From: Planotetraspora thailandica
Lineage (GTDB): Bacteria > Actinomycetota > Actinomycetes > Streptosporangiales > Streptosporangiaceae
Length of the DNA stretch: 64,000 nt
Assembly (NCBI RefSeq): GCF_016863335.1
Contig: NZ_BOOR01000051.1
Coordinates: 47,827-111,826, forward strand
Direction of reading: 5' to 3'
Shown here: piece by piece, positions 51,354-60,158 of the stretch
Layout: each line of letters begins with the position of its first letter
How positions within the stretch are numbered: the first letter of the stretch is position 1
The notes under the pieces: generated by a model
The model's input: only the letters and a program-made list of their open reading frames with translations
Database searches by the model: none
What the model was told of the DNA's origin: nothing
Translations under genes and position numbers: made by a program

Positions 51354-51371
51354 AAGTGATCTGGATCACTT
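51354..51371. promoter_or_regulatory. CRP-family-type palindromic operator upstream of DUF485-actP
   Basis: AAGTGATCTGGATCACTT is a perfect 18-bp palindrome (8-bp arms around TG) whose core GTGA-N6-TCAC fits the consensus bound by CRP/GlxR-type cAMP receptor proteins. Its near edge is 16 bp upstream of the DUF485 start codon, just before the ribosome site. The placement suggests a site at or near the transcription start, which would favour repression or steric control unless the start site is further upstream. Confidence 0.6.
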
Positions 51372-51500
51372 CAACGTAGGAGTGCGCTCTCCCTCTTACG
51401 AGACCCGTACGCCGCCGCGTCGCCCAGCCGTACCGGCCGCTCGCTCGCCTGGAGTGCCCCGCGACGAAAGGTCGGTTGCGCGCGCCGAACGGCGGGTCAG

Positions 51501-51534
51501 ACCGAGCAGCTAAACCGAGCAGCTACACCGAGCG
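51501..51534. repeat. 13-bp tandem repeat at the end of the second symporter gene
   Basis: ACCGAGCAGCTAA (51501-51513), ACCGAGCAGCTAC (51514-51526) and a partial ACCGAGCG (51527-51534) run across the stop codon of the second symporter gene. The repeat supplies two consecutive in-frame-looking CTA triplets (stop on the minus strand). Probably slippage; no function seen. Confidence 0.6.
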
Positions 51535-52995
51535 CGGCCGCCAGTCGCCGCGGTCGACGTTCAGCGTCTCCGGGGTGTGCAGGCGCACCATCGTGCGGGC
51601 GACGCCGGGCGGCACCCGTGACGGAGTGAGCAGTGAGACCACCACCATGACGGCGAAGGCCACCGGCACCGTCCAGGCGGCGGGCTGCGACAGCAGCGCC
51701 CCCGCCCAGCCCGTGTCGGGCCCGCCGGTGATGGTCGCCAGCACCGCCGCGCAGGCCAGCCCCCCGCCGATGAGCAGGCCCGCCATCGCGCCGATCGTCG
51801 TCAGCCTGCGCCACCAGATGCCGAGCACGAGCAGCGGGCAGAACGACGAGGCGGCGACCGCGAACGCCAGGCCGACCACCGTGGCGACCGGCATCGAACG
51901 TGACATGCCGGCCAGGGCGAAGGGCACCACGACCGCCAGGACGGTCGCCACGCGGAAGGAGCGCACCCCCCCGCGCAGCATGTCCTGGGCGATCACTCCC
52001 GCGACCGAGACGGTCAGCCCCGACGACGTGGACAGGAACGCCGCGAACGCCCCCGCCGTGATCAGCGCCGTCAGCAGGTCGCCGCCCATGCCGCCGACCA
52101 GATGTCCGGGCAGTGACAGGACCACCGTGTCGGTCGCCGGCAGGCCGTACACCCTGCCGAGGTAGCCGTAGATCGCAGGCATGAGATAGAAGGCCCCGAG
52201 CAGCGTCAGGACCACCAGGGTCGTACGGCGGGCCGCCCGGCCGTCGGGGTTGGTGTAGAACCGCACCAGCACGTGGGGCAGCCCCATCGTGCCGAGGAAC
52301 GTCGCCAGGATCAGCGAATAGGTCTCATAGAGGGGATGCTCGCGCCCGTGCAGCGGCAGAGCCCACGGGTCGCCGGGCGGCAGCCCGGGGAATCCGTCCG
52401 ACCGCCACGCGAGCAGCATGAACACGAGGGGCACGGCCAGCGCGGTGAGCTTCAGCCAGTACTGGAACGCCTGCACGAACGTGATCGAGCGCATGCCGCC
52501 CGACAGCACGTTGGCCGCGACCACCCCCGCCACCACCAGGCCCCCCGCCCATTCGGGCGCGCCCGTGATCGTACGGAGGACCAGCCCGGCGCTCTGGAAC
52601 TGCGGCATCAGGTAGAACCAGCCGATGAGCACGACCAGCACGCTGGAGACCCGGCGCACCGCCATCGACTCCAGCCGCGCCTCGGCGAAGTCGGGCAGCG
52701 TGTAGGCCCCGGACCTGCGCAGCGGCGCCGACACGAGCACGAGCAGCACGAGATAGCCCCCGGTCCACCCGACGGGCAGCCACAACATGTCCGCGCCGTA
52801 GGTGATGAGCAGCCCCGCGATGCCGAGGAACGAGGCCGCCGACAGATACTCCCCGCCGATCGCCGAGGCGTTCCACAGCGGCGAGACCGTGCGGGACGCC
52901 ACGTAGAAGTCCGACGTGGTGCGCGACATGCGGATGCCGAAGGCGCCGATGAGGATCGTGGCCACCGCCACGAGGACGATCGCGGCGATGCTCAC
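51523..52995 (-). CDS. second cation/acetate-type symporter, SSS family
   Basis: A 490-residue sodium:solute symporter with the same layout as the neighbouring ActP: FYVASRTVSPLWNASAIGGE, YLSAASFLGIAGLLITYGAD, ANVLSGGMRSITFVQAFQYW, GTMGLPHVLVRFYTNPDGRAARRT and STSSGLTVSVAGVIAQD. It is a diverged paralogue rather than a recent copy, so its substrate may be a different monocarboxylate. It begins at GTG 52995, overlapping the DUF485-like gene by 4 bp. It is downstream of, and probably cotranscribed with, the LytTR regulator gene. Confidence 0.9.
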   Translation of the reverse strand: MSIAAIVLVAVATILIGAFGIRMSRTTSDFYVASRTVSPLWNASAIGGEYLSAASFLGIAGLLITYGADMLWLPVGWTGGYLVLLVLVSAPLRRSGAYTLPDFAEARLESMAVRRVSSVLVVLIGWFYLMPQFQSAGLVLRTITGAPEWAGGLVVAGVVAANVLSGGMRSITFVQAFQYWLKLTALAVPLVFMLLAWRSDGFPGLPPGDPWALPLHGREHPLYETYSLILATFLGTMGLPHVLVRFYTNPDGRAARRTTLVVLTLLGAFYLMPAIYGYLGRVYGLPATDTVVLSLPGHLVGGMGGDLLTALITAGAFAAFLSTSSGLTVSVAGVIAQDMLRGGVRSFRVATVLAVVVPFALAGMSRSMPVATVVGLAFAVAASSFCPLLVLGIWWRRLTTIGAMAGLLIGGGLACAAVLATITGGPDTGWAGALLSQPAAWTVPVAFAVMVVVSLLTPSRVPPGVARTMVRLHTPETLNVDRGDWRPRSV

Positions 52996-53363
52996 CGGCG
53001 TTCCACCAGGTCGGCGAAGTCACGCTCGTTGCGCTCCGCCTGCCACACGTACAGCCAGGCGCCCGCGATGAACGCGGGATAGATGAGCCCGGCGAGCACC
53101 ACCCACGGCAGCGGCAGGCCGAGCAACTGGGCGGAGCGCAACTCGGGGACGAGGAAGAACAGCAGCGGAAGGCCGCCGACCAGGCACGCCAGCAACGTGC
53201 ACACGAACAACGCGAGCCGGAACTGGGTGCGCACCAGCGAGCCCATGTAGACCTCGCCGAGCCGCGTCTGCTCGTCGATCTCACGCGTCAGCGGGTGACG
53301 CGGCCTGCGTGCGGCCGCCGTGCGCGGGCTGGTCACGACGACCCTGCGTGGCTTGCCCGTCAT
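52992..53363 (-). CDS. DUF485-like small membrane protein
   Basis: A 123-residue protein with two membrane segments (LALFVCTLLACLVGGLPLLFFLV and LPWVVLAGLIYPAFIAGAWLYVW) and a basic N-terminus with RHPLTREIDEQTRLGEVYMGSLVR. It occupies the same place before a symporter as the DUF485 gene at 51.0 kb and is probably its functional equivalent for the second symporter, though sequence similarity is low. It starts 3 bp after the response-regulator stop and overlaps the symporter by 4 bp (GTGA), so the three are one operon. Confidence 0.8.
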   Translation of the reverse strand: MTGKPRRVVVTSPRTAAARRPRHPLTREIDEQTRLGEVYMGSLVRTQFRLALFVCTLLACLVGGLPLLFFLVPELRSAQLLGLPLPWVVLAGLIYPAFIAGAWLYVWQAERNERDFADLVERR

Positions 53364-53366
53364 CGC

Positions 53367-54119
53367 TCACTCTTCCCGTTTGGCCTTGCGGGCCCGCCGT
53401 ACCAGCAGGTCGCGTAACTCCCTGGTGTGGCGTCGGCTGACCGGGATCTCCGTGCCGCCGACGCGCACCACGCACTTGCCCGAATCGATGTGCAGCTCGT
53501 CGATGTGCTTGACCGCGACCAGATGGCTGCGGTGCACCCGCAGGAATCCCGCCGACGCCCAGCGCTCCTCCAGCGCGGCAAGCGGGATGCGGACCAGGTG
53601 GCTGCCGGTCGCCGTGTGCAGGCGGGCGTAGTCGCCCTGCGCCTCCACGTACCTCACCTCGGCGCTGGTCACGAACCTGGTCACCCCGCCGAGCTCGACC
53701 GGGATCGTGTCGGCCCGCGGCACCGCGTCGACGACCGTACGGCTCCCGCAGACGCGCCTGATCGCCTCCGCGAGCCGCTCTGGCCTGACCGGCTTGAGCA
53801 GATAGTCCTCGGCTTTGAGCTCGAACGCGTCGACCGCGTGGTCCTCGTAGGCCGTCACGAACACGATCTTCGGCGGGCTCGTGAACCGGGTCAGCAGCCG
53901 GCCCAGCACGACGCCGTCCAGGCCGCGCATGCGGATGTCGAGAAAGACGGCGTCGACCGGATGCCCCTCGGCGATCGCGCGGTCGAGGAGTTTCAGCGCC
54001 GCGGCCCCGTCGCGCGCGGTCAGCACGTCGCCGATGCGCGCGTCGGCGCGCAGCAGGTACGACAGGTCGTCCAGAGCAGGCTGCTCGTCGTCAACCGCCA
54101 GGATCCGCAGGCCGGTCAC
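53367..54119 (-). CDS. LytTR-type response regulator
   Basis: A 250-residue regulator. N-terminal receiver: RILAVDDEQPALDDLSYLL (acidic pocket), phospho-acceptor Asp in VFLDIRMRGLDG, FVTAYEDHAVDAFELKAEDYLLKP with the conserved Lys. C-terminal LytTR DNA-binding domain: VRYVEAQGDYARLHTATGSHLVRIPL, GFLRVHRSHLVAVKHIDEL, VGGTEIPVSRRHTRELRDLL. It heads an operon with the DUF485-like and second symporter genes, and follows its sensor kinase by 94 bp. It probably controls uptake of a carboxylate; comparable LytS/LytTR pairs in other bacteria sense pyruvate (family knowledge). Confidence 0.93.
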   Translation of the reverse strand: MTGLRILAVDDEQPALDDLSYLLRADARIGDVLTARDGAAALKLLDRAIAEGHPVDAVFLDIRMRGLDGVVLGRLLTRFTSPPKIVFVTAYEDHAVDAFELKAEDYLLKPVRPERLAEAIRRVCGSRTVVDAVPRADTIPVELGGVTRFVTSAEVRYVEAQGDYARLHTATGSHLVRIPLAALEERWASAGFLRVHRSHLVAVKHIDELHIDSGKCVVRVGGTEIPVSRRHTRELRDLLVRRARKAKREE

Positions 54120-54153
54120 GCTCCGCTCCTCTCACCGACGAATCCCCTAGAGA

Positions 54154-54196
54154 GTGATGACCCGGACATCGGAAAGTCAACGCCTCCTGTCATCAC
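54154..54196. promoter_or_regulatory. inverted repeat between sensor kinase and response regulator genes
   Basis: GTGATGAC (54154-54161) and GTCATCAC (54189-54196) are perfect 8-bp inverted repeats with a 27-bp spacer. On the minus strand the spacer contains TTGACT, which could be the -35 box of an internal promoter for the regulator-symporter genes. Confidence 0.35.
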
Positions 54197-54213
54197 GACC
54201 CGATCACAGCCCG

Positions 54214-55395
54214 TCAATTGGCTGAAACTCCGGGGTGATACTTCGGCACCCGCACCGTTACCTTCGTGCCGGCCCCATGACCGGTCTCCACCACGAGCCC
54301 GTACTCGTCGCCGTACACCTGCCGCAGCCGCTCGTCGACGTTGGCCAGCCCGATTCCGCCGGCGCCCGACCGGTCCTCCCCCGCCAGCACCTTGCGCAGC
54401 CGGGCCGGGTCCATGCCGATGCCGTCGTCCTCCACGGTGATGCCGCACTCCGCGCCCGCGTCCTCCGCGATGATCGTGATGTGCCCGACGCCCGGCTTGC
54501 TCTCCAGGCCGTGCCGTACGGCGTTCTCGACGAGGGGTTGCAGGCACAGGAACGGCACGGCGACGGCCAGCACCTCGGGCGCCACGCGGAGCGTCACCTG
54601 CAGTTGGTCGCCGAAACGAGCCCGTTCGAGGGTGAGATAACGGTCGATCGACCGCAGTTCCTCGGCCAGCGTCGTGAAGTCGCCGTGCCGGCGGAAGGAG
54701 TATCGCGTGAAGTCGGCGAATTCCAGCAGCAGCTCGCGGGCCTGCTCGGGGTCGGTGCGCACGAACGACGCGATCGTGGTGAGCGAGTTGTAGATGAAGT
54801 GCGGCGATATCTGCGCGCGCAACGCCCTGACCTCGGCCTCCATGAGCATCGTCCGCGAGCGGTCGAGCTCGGCCAGCTCGAGCTGGGAGTCGACCCACCG
54901 GGCCACCTCCTGCGCGGCCCGTACGAGACCGGCCGAGGCGTGGTCGCCGTAGGCGGCGAGCGAGCCGACGACCCGCTCGTCGGTGGTGAGAGGCACGACG
55001 ACGGCGTGCCGGACGGGACATTCGGGCAGGCCGCAGTCGAGCGACAGCACCTGGGTGCGGCCGTCCTCCAGCGTCTCGGCCGCGTGGGCGAAGGCCTCGT
55101 GGGCGTGGTGCTCCCCCACGCCGTCGTAGACCAGCAGCTCCTCGCCGTTGGTGATGGCGATCGCGGGCGAGCCGAGCAGCTCGCGCAGGTGGCGTGAGGC
55201 CTTGAGTACCCCCGCCGAGGTCAGCCCCGCCCGCAGCGGCGGCGCGGCCAGCGACGCGGTGTGCAGGGTCTCGAACGTGGCCCGCTCGGCCGGGCTGCTG
55301 CCGAGATCGCGGCGCCCGCGCACCACGCGCCACAGGACGGCGGCCGGAACCGCGACGAGGACGGCGACGACGAGAGCGGCGACGAGCGGTTCCAC
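54214..55395 (-). CDS. LytS-like sensor histidine kinase
   Basis: A 393-residue kinase with one N-terminal membrane anchor (LVAALVVAVLVAVPAAVLWRVV), a GAF-like sensory region (~40-190, with SLDCGLPECPVRHAVVVPLTTDERVVG) and the His-kinase/ATPase module of the LytS class: phospho-accepting His in ALRAQISPHFIYNSLTTIAS, and ATP-binding LCLQPLVENAVRHGLE, VEDDGIGMD and GAGGIGLANVDERLRQVYG. Lacking a multi-span 5TM-LYT domain, it probably senses a cytoplasmic signal. The two Cys in DCGLPECP may bind a ligand or metal. First gene of the two-component/symporter group. GTG 55395. Confidence 0.92.
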   Translation of the reverse strand: MEPLVAALVVAVLVAVPAAVLWRVVRGRRDLGSSPAERATFETLHTASLAAPPLRAGLTSAGVLKASRHLRELLGSPAIAITNGEELLVYDGVGEHHAHEAFAHAAETLEDGRTQVLSLDCGLPECPVRHAVVVPLTTDERVVGSLAAYGDHASAGLVRAAQEVARWVDSQLELAELDRSRTMLMEAEVRALRAQISPHFIYNSLTTIASFVRTDPEQARELLLEFADFTRYSFRRHGDFTTLAEELRSIDRYLTLERARFGDQLQVTLRVAPEVLAVAVPFLCLQPLVENAVRHGLESKPGVGHITIIAEDAGAECGITVEDDGIGMDPARLRKVLAGEDRSGAGGIGLANVDERLRQVYGDEYGLVVETGHGAGTKVTVRVPKYHPGVSAN

Positions 55396-55426
55396 GCCGC
55401 CGGAGCCTACTCGCGTGCGGGCGCCT

Positions 55427-55873
55427 TTACATTGTAGATTTTTTTAAGGCCGTGCGGATGCGGTCGGCGGTCTCCTCGGCCTCCGCGTCGCCGGCGTATT
55501 TGACCCGCGGCCAGAAGAAGCCGCGCAGGCCGTCCTTCTTGTTCCGCGGGACGATGTGGACGTGCAGATGAGGCACGCTCTGGCTGACCTTGTTGTTCAT
55601 GGCCACGAAGGTGCCGGCCGCCTCCATGCCCTCCTCGACCGCCCGGGCCACGGCCTGGACCCGCTCGAAGAAGGGACCCACCACGTCGCCGGGGAGGTCG
55701 GCGAGCGTTTCGACGTGGAAGCGCGGCACGACCAGCACGTGCCCCTTGAACACCGGCCGCGCGTCGAGGAAGGCCGTCACGACTTCGTCGGAGTGCACGA
55801 CCTGCGCCGGCCTGTCCCCGGCCGCGATCTCACAGAACAAGCACCCGGCCACCAGGCCCCGCTCGTCACCCAT
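55427..55873 (-). CDS. HIT family hydrolase
   Basis: A 148-residue histidine-triad nucleotide-binding protein. Active-site motif VPHLHVHIVPR (His-x-His-x-His) and N-terminal CLFCEIAAGDRPAQVVHSDE with FLDARPVFKGHVLVVPR are standard; two Cys in CLFC suggest a zinc site. Members hydrolyse AMP-linked small molecules. The C-terminal end is AT-rich, with a TTA codon followed by AAAAAAA (55439-55447 on the plus strand as T7), unlike the rest of the gene. ATG 55873 faces repeat array 2. Divergence from the neighbouring kinase gene is 31 bp, same strand. Confidence 0.93.
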   Translation of the reverse strand: MGDERGLVAGCLFCEIAAGDRPAQVVHSDEVVTAFLDARPVFKGHVLVVPRFHVETLADLPGDVVGPFFERVQAVARAVEEGMEAAGTFVAMNNKVSQSVPHLHVHIVPRNKKDGLRGFFWPRVKYAGDAEAEETADRIRTALKKSTM

Positions 55874-55945
55874 CCCCTCACCCTATGGCCGTGATCACAC
55901 ACCCAGGTGGCCCCCCATATGGCGTGACCACACACCCCATGTGGC

Positions 55946-56191
55946 GTGATCATGCAGAAGTTCGTGAAGATACCCGCCGACCTGGGGAAACCCGTTTCGT
56001 GATCATGCAGAAGTTCGGGGAAACACCCCTGACCAGGCATGGCACAGTTCGTGATCATGCACGACGGCGCCACGTGCATGATCACGAAAGCCGTACGCGC
56101 AGGTCAGCGGGCATCCGGCCGAACTTCTGCATGATCACGACTAGGGTTTTCGCAGCTCATGCCGTATGCCGGCGAACTTCTGCATGATCAC
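55946..56191. repeat. mirrored 53-bp repeat array 2 (2 plus, central hairpin, 2 minus)
   Basis: Core GTGATCATGCAGAAGTTCG at 55946 and 55999; reverse complement ending at 56138 and 56191; shortened central units at 56051 (plus) and ending 56085 (minus). Steps are 53, 52, 53 and 53 bp. The spacers again contain GACCTGGGGAAACCC-type sequence or its complement. Mirror symmetry is centred near 56068. The same family as array 1 in core, period and design, but with one unit fewer per arm. Confidence 0.95.
56048..56088. repeat. perfect 16-bp central hairpin of array 2
   Basis: TTCGTGATCATGCACG (56048-56063) and CGTGCATGATCACGAA (56073-56088) are perfect inverted repeats with a 9-nt loop ACGGCGCCA. 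It lies exactly at the point where the array changes orientation. Confidence 0.95.
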
Positions 56192-56208
56192 GGGCAGGCG
56201 GGGGTTGG

Positions 56209-57369
56209 TCACCAGCCGAGGGTGGTGGTGCCTTGGATCAGGGCGCGGGCGATGACCAGGCGCTGGATGTCGTTGGTTCCTTCGCCGATCGCCATCAGGG
56301 GCGCGTCGCGGTAGAGCCGCTCAACGACGAAATCCTCGGAGTACCCGTAGCCGCCGTGGATCCGCATGGCCTCCACCGTGGCCTTGAGCGCGACCTCCGA
56401 GGCGAAATATTTGGCCATGGCGGCCTCGCTGGTCGCGGCGCCCGCCTCCGAGCGCATAGCCGCCCAGTACGACATCAGCCGAGCCGCCTGGATCTCCGTG
56501 GCCATGTCGGCCAGCTTGAGCTGCACGGCCTGGAAATCGGCGATGGGCTGACCGAAAGCCTGCCGCTGCTGCGCGTACTCCAGCGCCGCCTCGTAGGCGC
56601 ATTGGGCGACGCCCACGGCCCGCGCGGCGATGTTGACGCGCCCCAGTTCCAGCGCCGACAGCACCTGCTGCATGCCCCTGCCCTCAACGCCGCCGAGCAG
56701 GCAGGACGCGGGCACCCGGACGTCGGTCAGCACGACCTCACACGTCTCGGTGCCCCTGTATCCGAGCTTGGGCAGGTCCCTTCCGACGGTGAAACCCTCA
56801 CGCGAGGCGTCGACCAGCAACACCGACATGCCCTTGTGCGCCGGCGACTCCACGGAGGTCTTCACCAGCACGGGCAGCGGGTCGGCGTGCCTGGCGTTGG
56901 TGATCCACGTCTTCGTGCCGTTGATCACGTAATGGTCGCCGTCCCTGACCGCCCGGGTGACGATGCCCTGCAGGTCGGTTCCCGCCCCCGGCTCTGTCAG
57001 GGCGATCCCGGTACGGCGGGCCCCGGTGGCGAGGTCGGGAAGGTAGTGGCTGCGCTGCTCGGGCGTGCCGTGACGGGCGATCATCCAGGTCGACAGGGAG
57101 TGGGTGCCGAGGATGCCGGCGACCCCCATCCACCCGCGGGCGATCTCCTCGAACACCAGGGCGAAGGAGACGCGGTCGAGGTCGAGCCCACCGTACTCCT
57201 CGGGCACGGTGATGCCGAACAGGCCCATCTCGCGGAAACGCTCGATGATCGTGTCGGGGTAACGCCCGCTGCGCTCCCACTCCGAGGCGACGGGCACGAT
57301 GTCCCTCTCGACGAACTCCCGCAGCGTCCGCTGGAACAACCGCTGGTCCTCGTCGAGCTCGAAGTCCAT
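56209..57369 (-). CDS. acyl-CoA dehydrogenase family protein
   Basis: A 386-residue FAD enzyme that oxidises an acyl-CoA to the 2-enoyl-CoA and passes electrons to ETF. Landmarks: MDFELDEDQRLFQRTLREFVER, FAD/substrate block IALTEPGAGTDLQGI, TKTWITNARHADP, helical RQAFGQPIADFQAVQLKLADM, and the C-terminal region with IHGGYGYSEDFVVERLYRDAP where Glu (in FVVERLY) is in the position of the usual catalytic base neighbourhood. ATG 57369 is preferred, with GGGAGG nearby. Repeat array 2 lies just past its stop. Substrate chain length cannot be told. Confidence 0.93.
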   Translation of the reverse strand: MDFELDEDQRLFQRTLREFVERDIVPVASEWERSGRYPDTIIERFREMGLFGITVPEEYGGLDLDRVSFALVFEEIARGWMGVAGILGTHSLSTWMIARHGTPEQRSHYLPDLATGARRTGIALTEPGAGTDLQGIVTRAVRDGDHYVINGTKTWITNARHADPLPVLVKTSVESPAHKGMSVLLVDASREGFTVGRDLPKLGYRGTETCEVVLTDVRVPASCLLGGVEGRGMQQVLSALELGRVNIAARAVGVAQCAYEAALEYAQQRQAFGQPIADFQAVQLKLADMATEIQAARLMSYWAAMRSEAGAATSEAAMAKYFASEVALKATVEAMRIHGGYGYSEDFVVERLYRDAPLMAIGEGTNDIQRLVIARALIQGTTTLGW

Positions 57370-57405
57370 CACGCCTCCCTCGGACCGCTCGCGCCAGCGG
57401 GGCTG

Positions 57406-57810
57406 TCACCGGGACACTTTGTGCGTGGCGGCCTCGATGTCGGACTTTATCCCGTGAATCGCCCGGTCCGGCATCGGCGGCGCGGCCTGCGACACCTGGC
57501 CCTTGCCGAGCATTCCCAGCACCGCGGCGACGATCAGCAGCAGCACACCGATGATGAGGGCGCTCGCCCATCCGGGCAGCACGAGGGCGAGGGCGAGGAT
57601 GGCCGCCGCCACCAGGGCCGCCCCGCCGTAGAAGGCCATGGCGCCGGCGCCGCCGAACAGGCCCGCTCCCCGGCCCGCGCGTTTGCCCTTCTGCGTCATC
57701 TCCAGCTTGGCCAGCCGCATCTCGCCGCGGACGAGGCGTGACACGTCCTCGGAAAGGCGCCGGACGAGTTCGCCCGTGGACGGCGATCCTTTGATCATCT
57801 GGTCGGTCAT
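57406..57810 (-). CDS. phage holin family-like membrane protein
   Basis: A 134-residue protein of the actinobacterial putative holin superfamily (DUF1469-like). N-terminal helix STGELVRRLSEDVSRLVRGEMRLAKLEM is followed by two hydrophobic segments (AMAFYGGAALVAAAILALALVLPG and SALIIGVLLLIVAAVLGMLGKG) and a soluble tail. Despite the family name it is a housekeeping membrane protein and no phage genes are near. Function unknown. ATG 57810; 36 bp upstream of the acyl-CoA dehydrogenase start on the same strand. Confidence 0.85.
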   Translation of the reverse strand: MTDQMIKGSPSTGELVRRLSEDVSRLVRGEMRLAKLEMTQKGKRAGRGAGLFGGAGAMAFYGGAALVAAAILALALVLPGWASALIIGVLLLIVAAVLGMLGKGQVSQAAPPMPDRAIHGIKSDIEAATHKVSR

Positions 57811-57943
57811 AACCCGCCTCCCTTCCAGCGCTGCGTGCCGCCGTACCCCGAGGCGAGGCCCCTAACCCTGGCGCAAAGAGGGGTGAAGGTCTCTGCCACG
57901 AGCCGGCCGGGGACCCCTCGTGACCGGGCAAAACGGGCCAGTG

Positions 57944-59385
57944 TCACCCGGCCGGGAGCACCACCCGGAAGACCGTACGGCCGGGGCGGCTGTCCACCTC
58001 GACGGTCCCCTCGTGGGCGGCGACGACCGCTCGCACGATGGACAGGCCGAGTCCGCTGCCGCCCGACGCCCGCGAGCGGGCCTTGTCGACCCGGACGAAT
58101 CGTTCGAAGATCTCCGGCAGCGACTCCTCCGGTATGCCCGGGCCGTCGTCGGTCACGGTCAGCTCCACAGCGTCTGCTCTGGTGCCTGCTCCGGTGCCGG
58201 CCGCGGGGGCCCGCAACGCGACGGTCACCGTGGTGCCCTCCGGCGTGTGCAAACGGGCGTTGCCGAGCAGGTTGGCGATCACCTGGTGGAGCCGGTCGGC
58301 GTCCCCGGTCACGGTCACCGGCTCCTCGGGGAGCTCCAGCCTCCAGCGGTGACGGGGAGCCGTCACGCGCACGTCGCCGGTGGCGTCGATGACCAGGCGG
58401 CTGAGGTCGACCTCGTCACGCGCCAGCGGCCTGCCCTCGTCGAGCCGCGCCAGCAGGAGCAGGTCGTCGACGATGGAGCGCATACGGGCCGTCTCCGCGT
58501 CGATCCGCTCCAGGGAGTGCCGTACGCCTTCGGGGACCTGCGCGGTGTCGCGGCGGGCGAGCTCCACGTGCGCACGCACCGACGCGAGCGGCGTGCGCAG
58601 CTCGTGGCTGGCGTCGGCCGCGAACGTGCGCATGCGCTGCTGGCTCGCCTGCCTGCTGGCCAGGGCGTCGCCCACGTGGAAGAGCATGCGGTTGAAGGCC
58701 GCGCCGACCTGCCCCACCTCCGTGCGCGGATCCTCGTACGGCACGCGCTCCGGCAGCTCGACCTCCCCGCTGGCCAGGGGCAGTTCGGTCACCCGGCGAG
58801 CCGTGGCCGCGACCCGCTGCAGGGGACGCAGCGACAGCCGTACCCACATCGCCCCTGCGACGCCGGTCACCAGCAAGACGGCGGCGAAGACGGCGGCCTC
58901 GACGATCTGCAGCCGGTGCATGGTCGCGTTGGCGCCCTCCAGCGGGAGCCCGTCGATCAGCACGTCGCCGTCCGCGCCCGCCACTGCCACCACACGGTAG
59001 TCGTCGAGGGACGACAGCTCGACGGAGTGAGGGCGGCCGTCGAGCGGAACCGCGGCCAGCACGGCCGCGTCGGACGCGGACAGGTCGATGCGCCGGGTCG
59101 CCGTGGTCACCACGGCGGCGTCGGTCACCTTCCCGTTCAGGAGGCGCACACCGAGCGTGCCGGGTGACTGCCCCCTGCTGTCGCCGTGCTCACCGTTGTC
59201 GGCGTGATGCTCCAGGCTGGCGGCGAACCTGCCGACCGCCACCGGCAGCTGCTGGTCCACCCGCTGGAGCAGGAATCCGTGCAGCGCGAGCGACGTGGCC
59301 ACGCCGATCGCGGCACAGGCGAGCGCGAGCAGCACGAGCACCCCGGCGACCAGGCGGGCCCGGATGGTGCGCGGAATGATCCTCC

Positions 59386-59389
<4 letters not shown>
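57944..59389 (-). CDS. sensor histidine kinase with HAMP domain
   Basis: A 481-residue membrane kinase of the EnvZ/OmpR-partner class. Two membrane segments (LVAGVLVLLALACAAIGVATSLAL and VEAAVFAAVLLVTGVAGAMWVRL) enclose an ~135-residue extracytoplasmic sensor. Then a HAMP region, phospho-accepting His in FAADASHELRTPLASVRAHVE, and ATPase boxes QVIANLLGNARLHTP (N box), VTDDGPGIPEE (G1) and ASGGSGLGLSIVRAVVAAHEG (G2). ATG 59389 overlaps the stop of its response regulator (ATGA). It forms a two-component pair with that regulator, divergent from the flavin electron-transfer operon. The signal is unknown; a redox- or envelope-related cue is likely from context. Confidence 0.94.
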
Positions 59390-60126
<737 letters not shown>

Positions 60127-60158
60127 GCCTCCATGAATCCTTACTGACCGCTGTGCCG

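Larger units (their letters stand above)
55874..56208. other. intergenic region holding mirrored repeat array 2
   Basis: No gene is supported in these 335 bp between the acyl-CoA dehydrogenase stop and the HIT start, both on the minus strand. On the HIT side, two related stretches, GTGATCACACACCCAGGTGG (from 55891) and GTGACCACACACCCCATGTGG-like (from 55924), precede the array and look like decayed relatives of it. Confidence 0.8.

Noticed and set aside
57406..57810. Prophage indicated by a holin gene
   Set aside because: The family name is misleading; it is a common actinobacterial membrane protein and no other phage genes are present.
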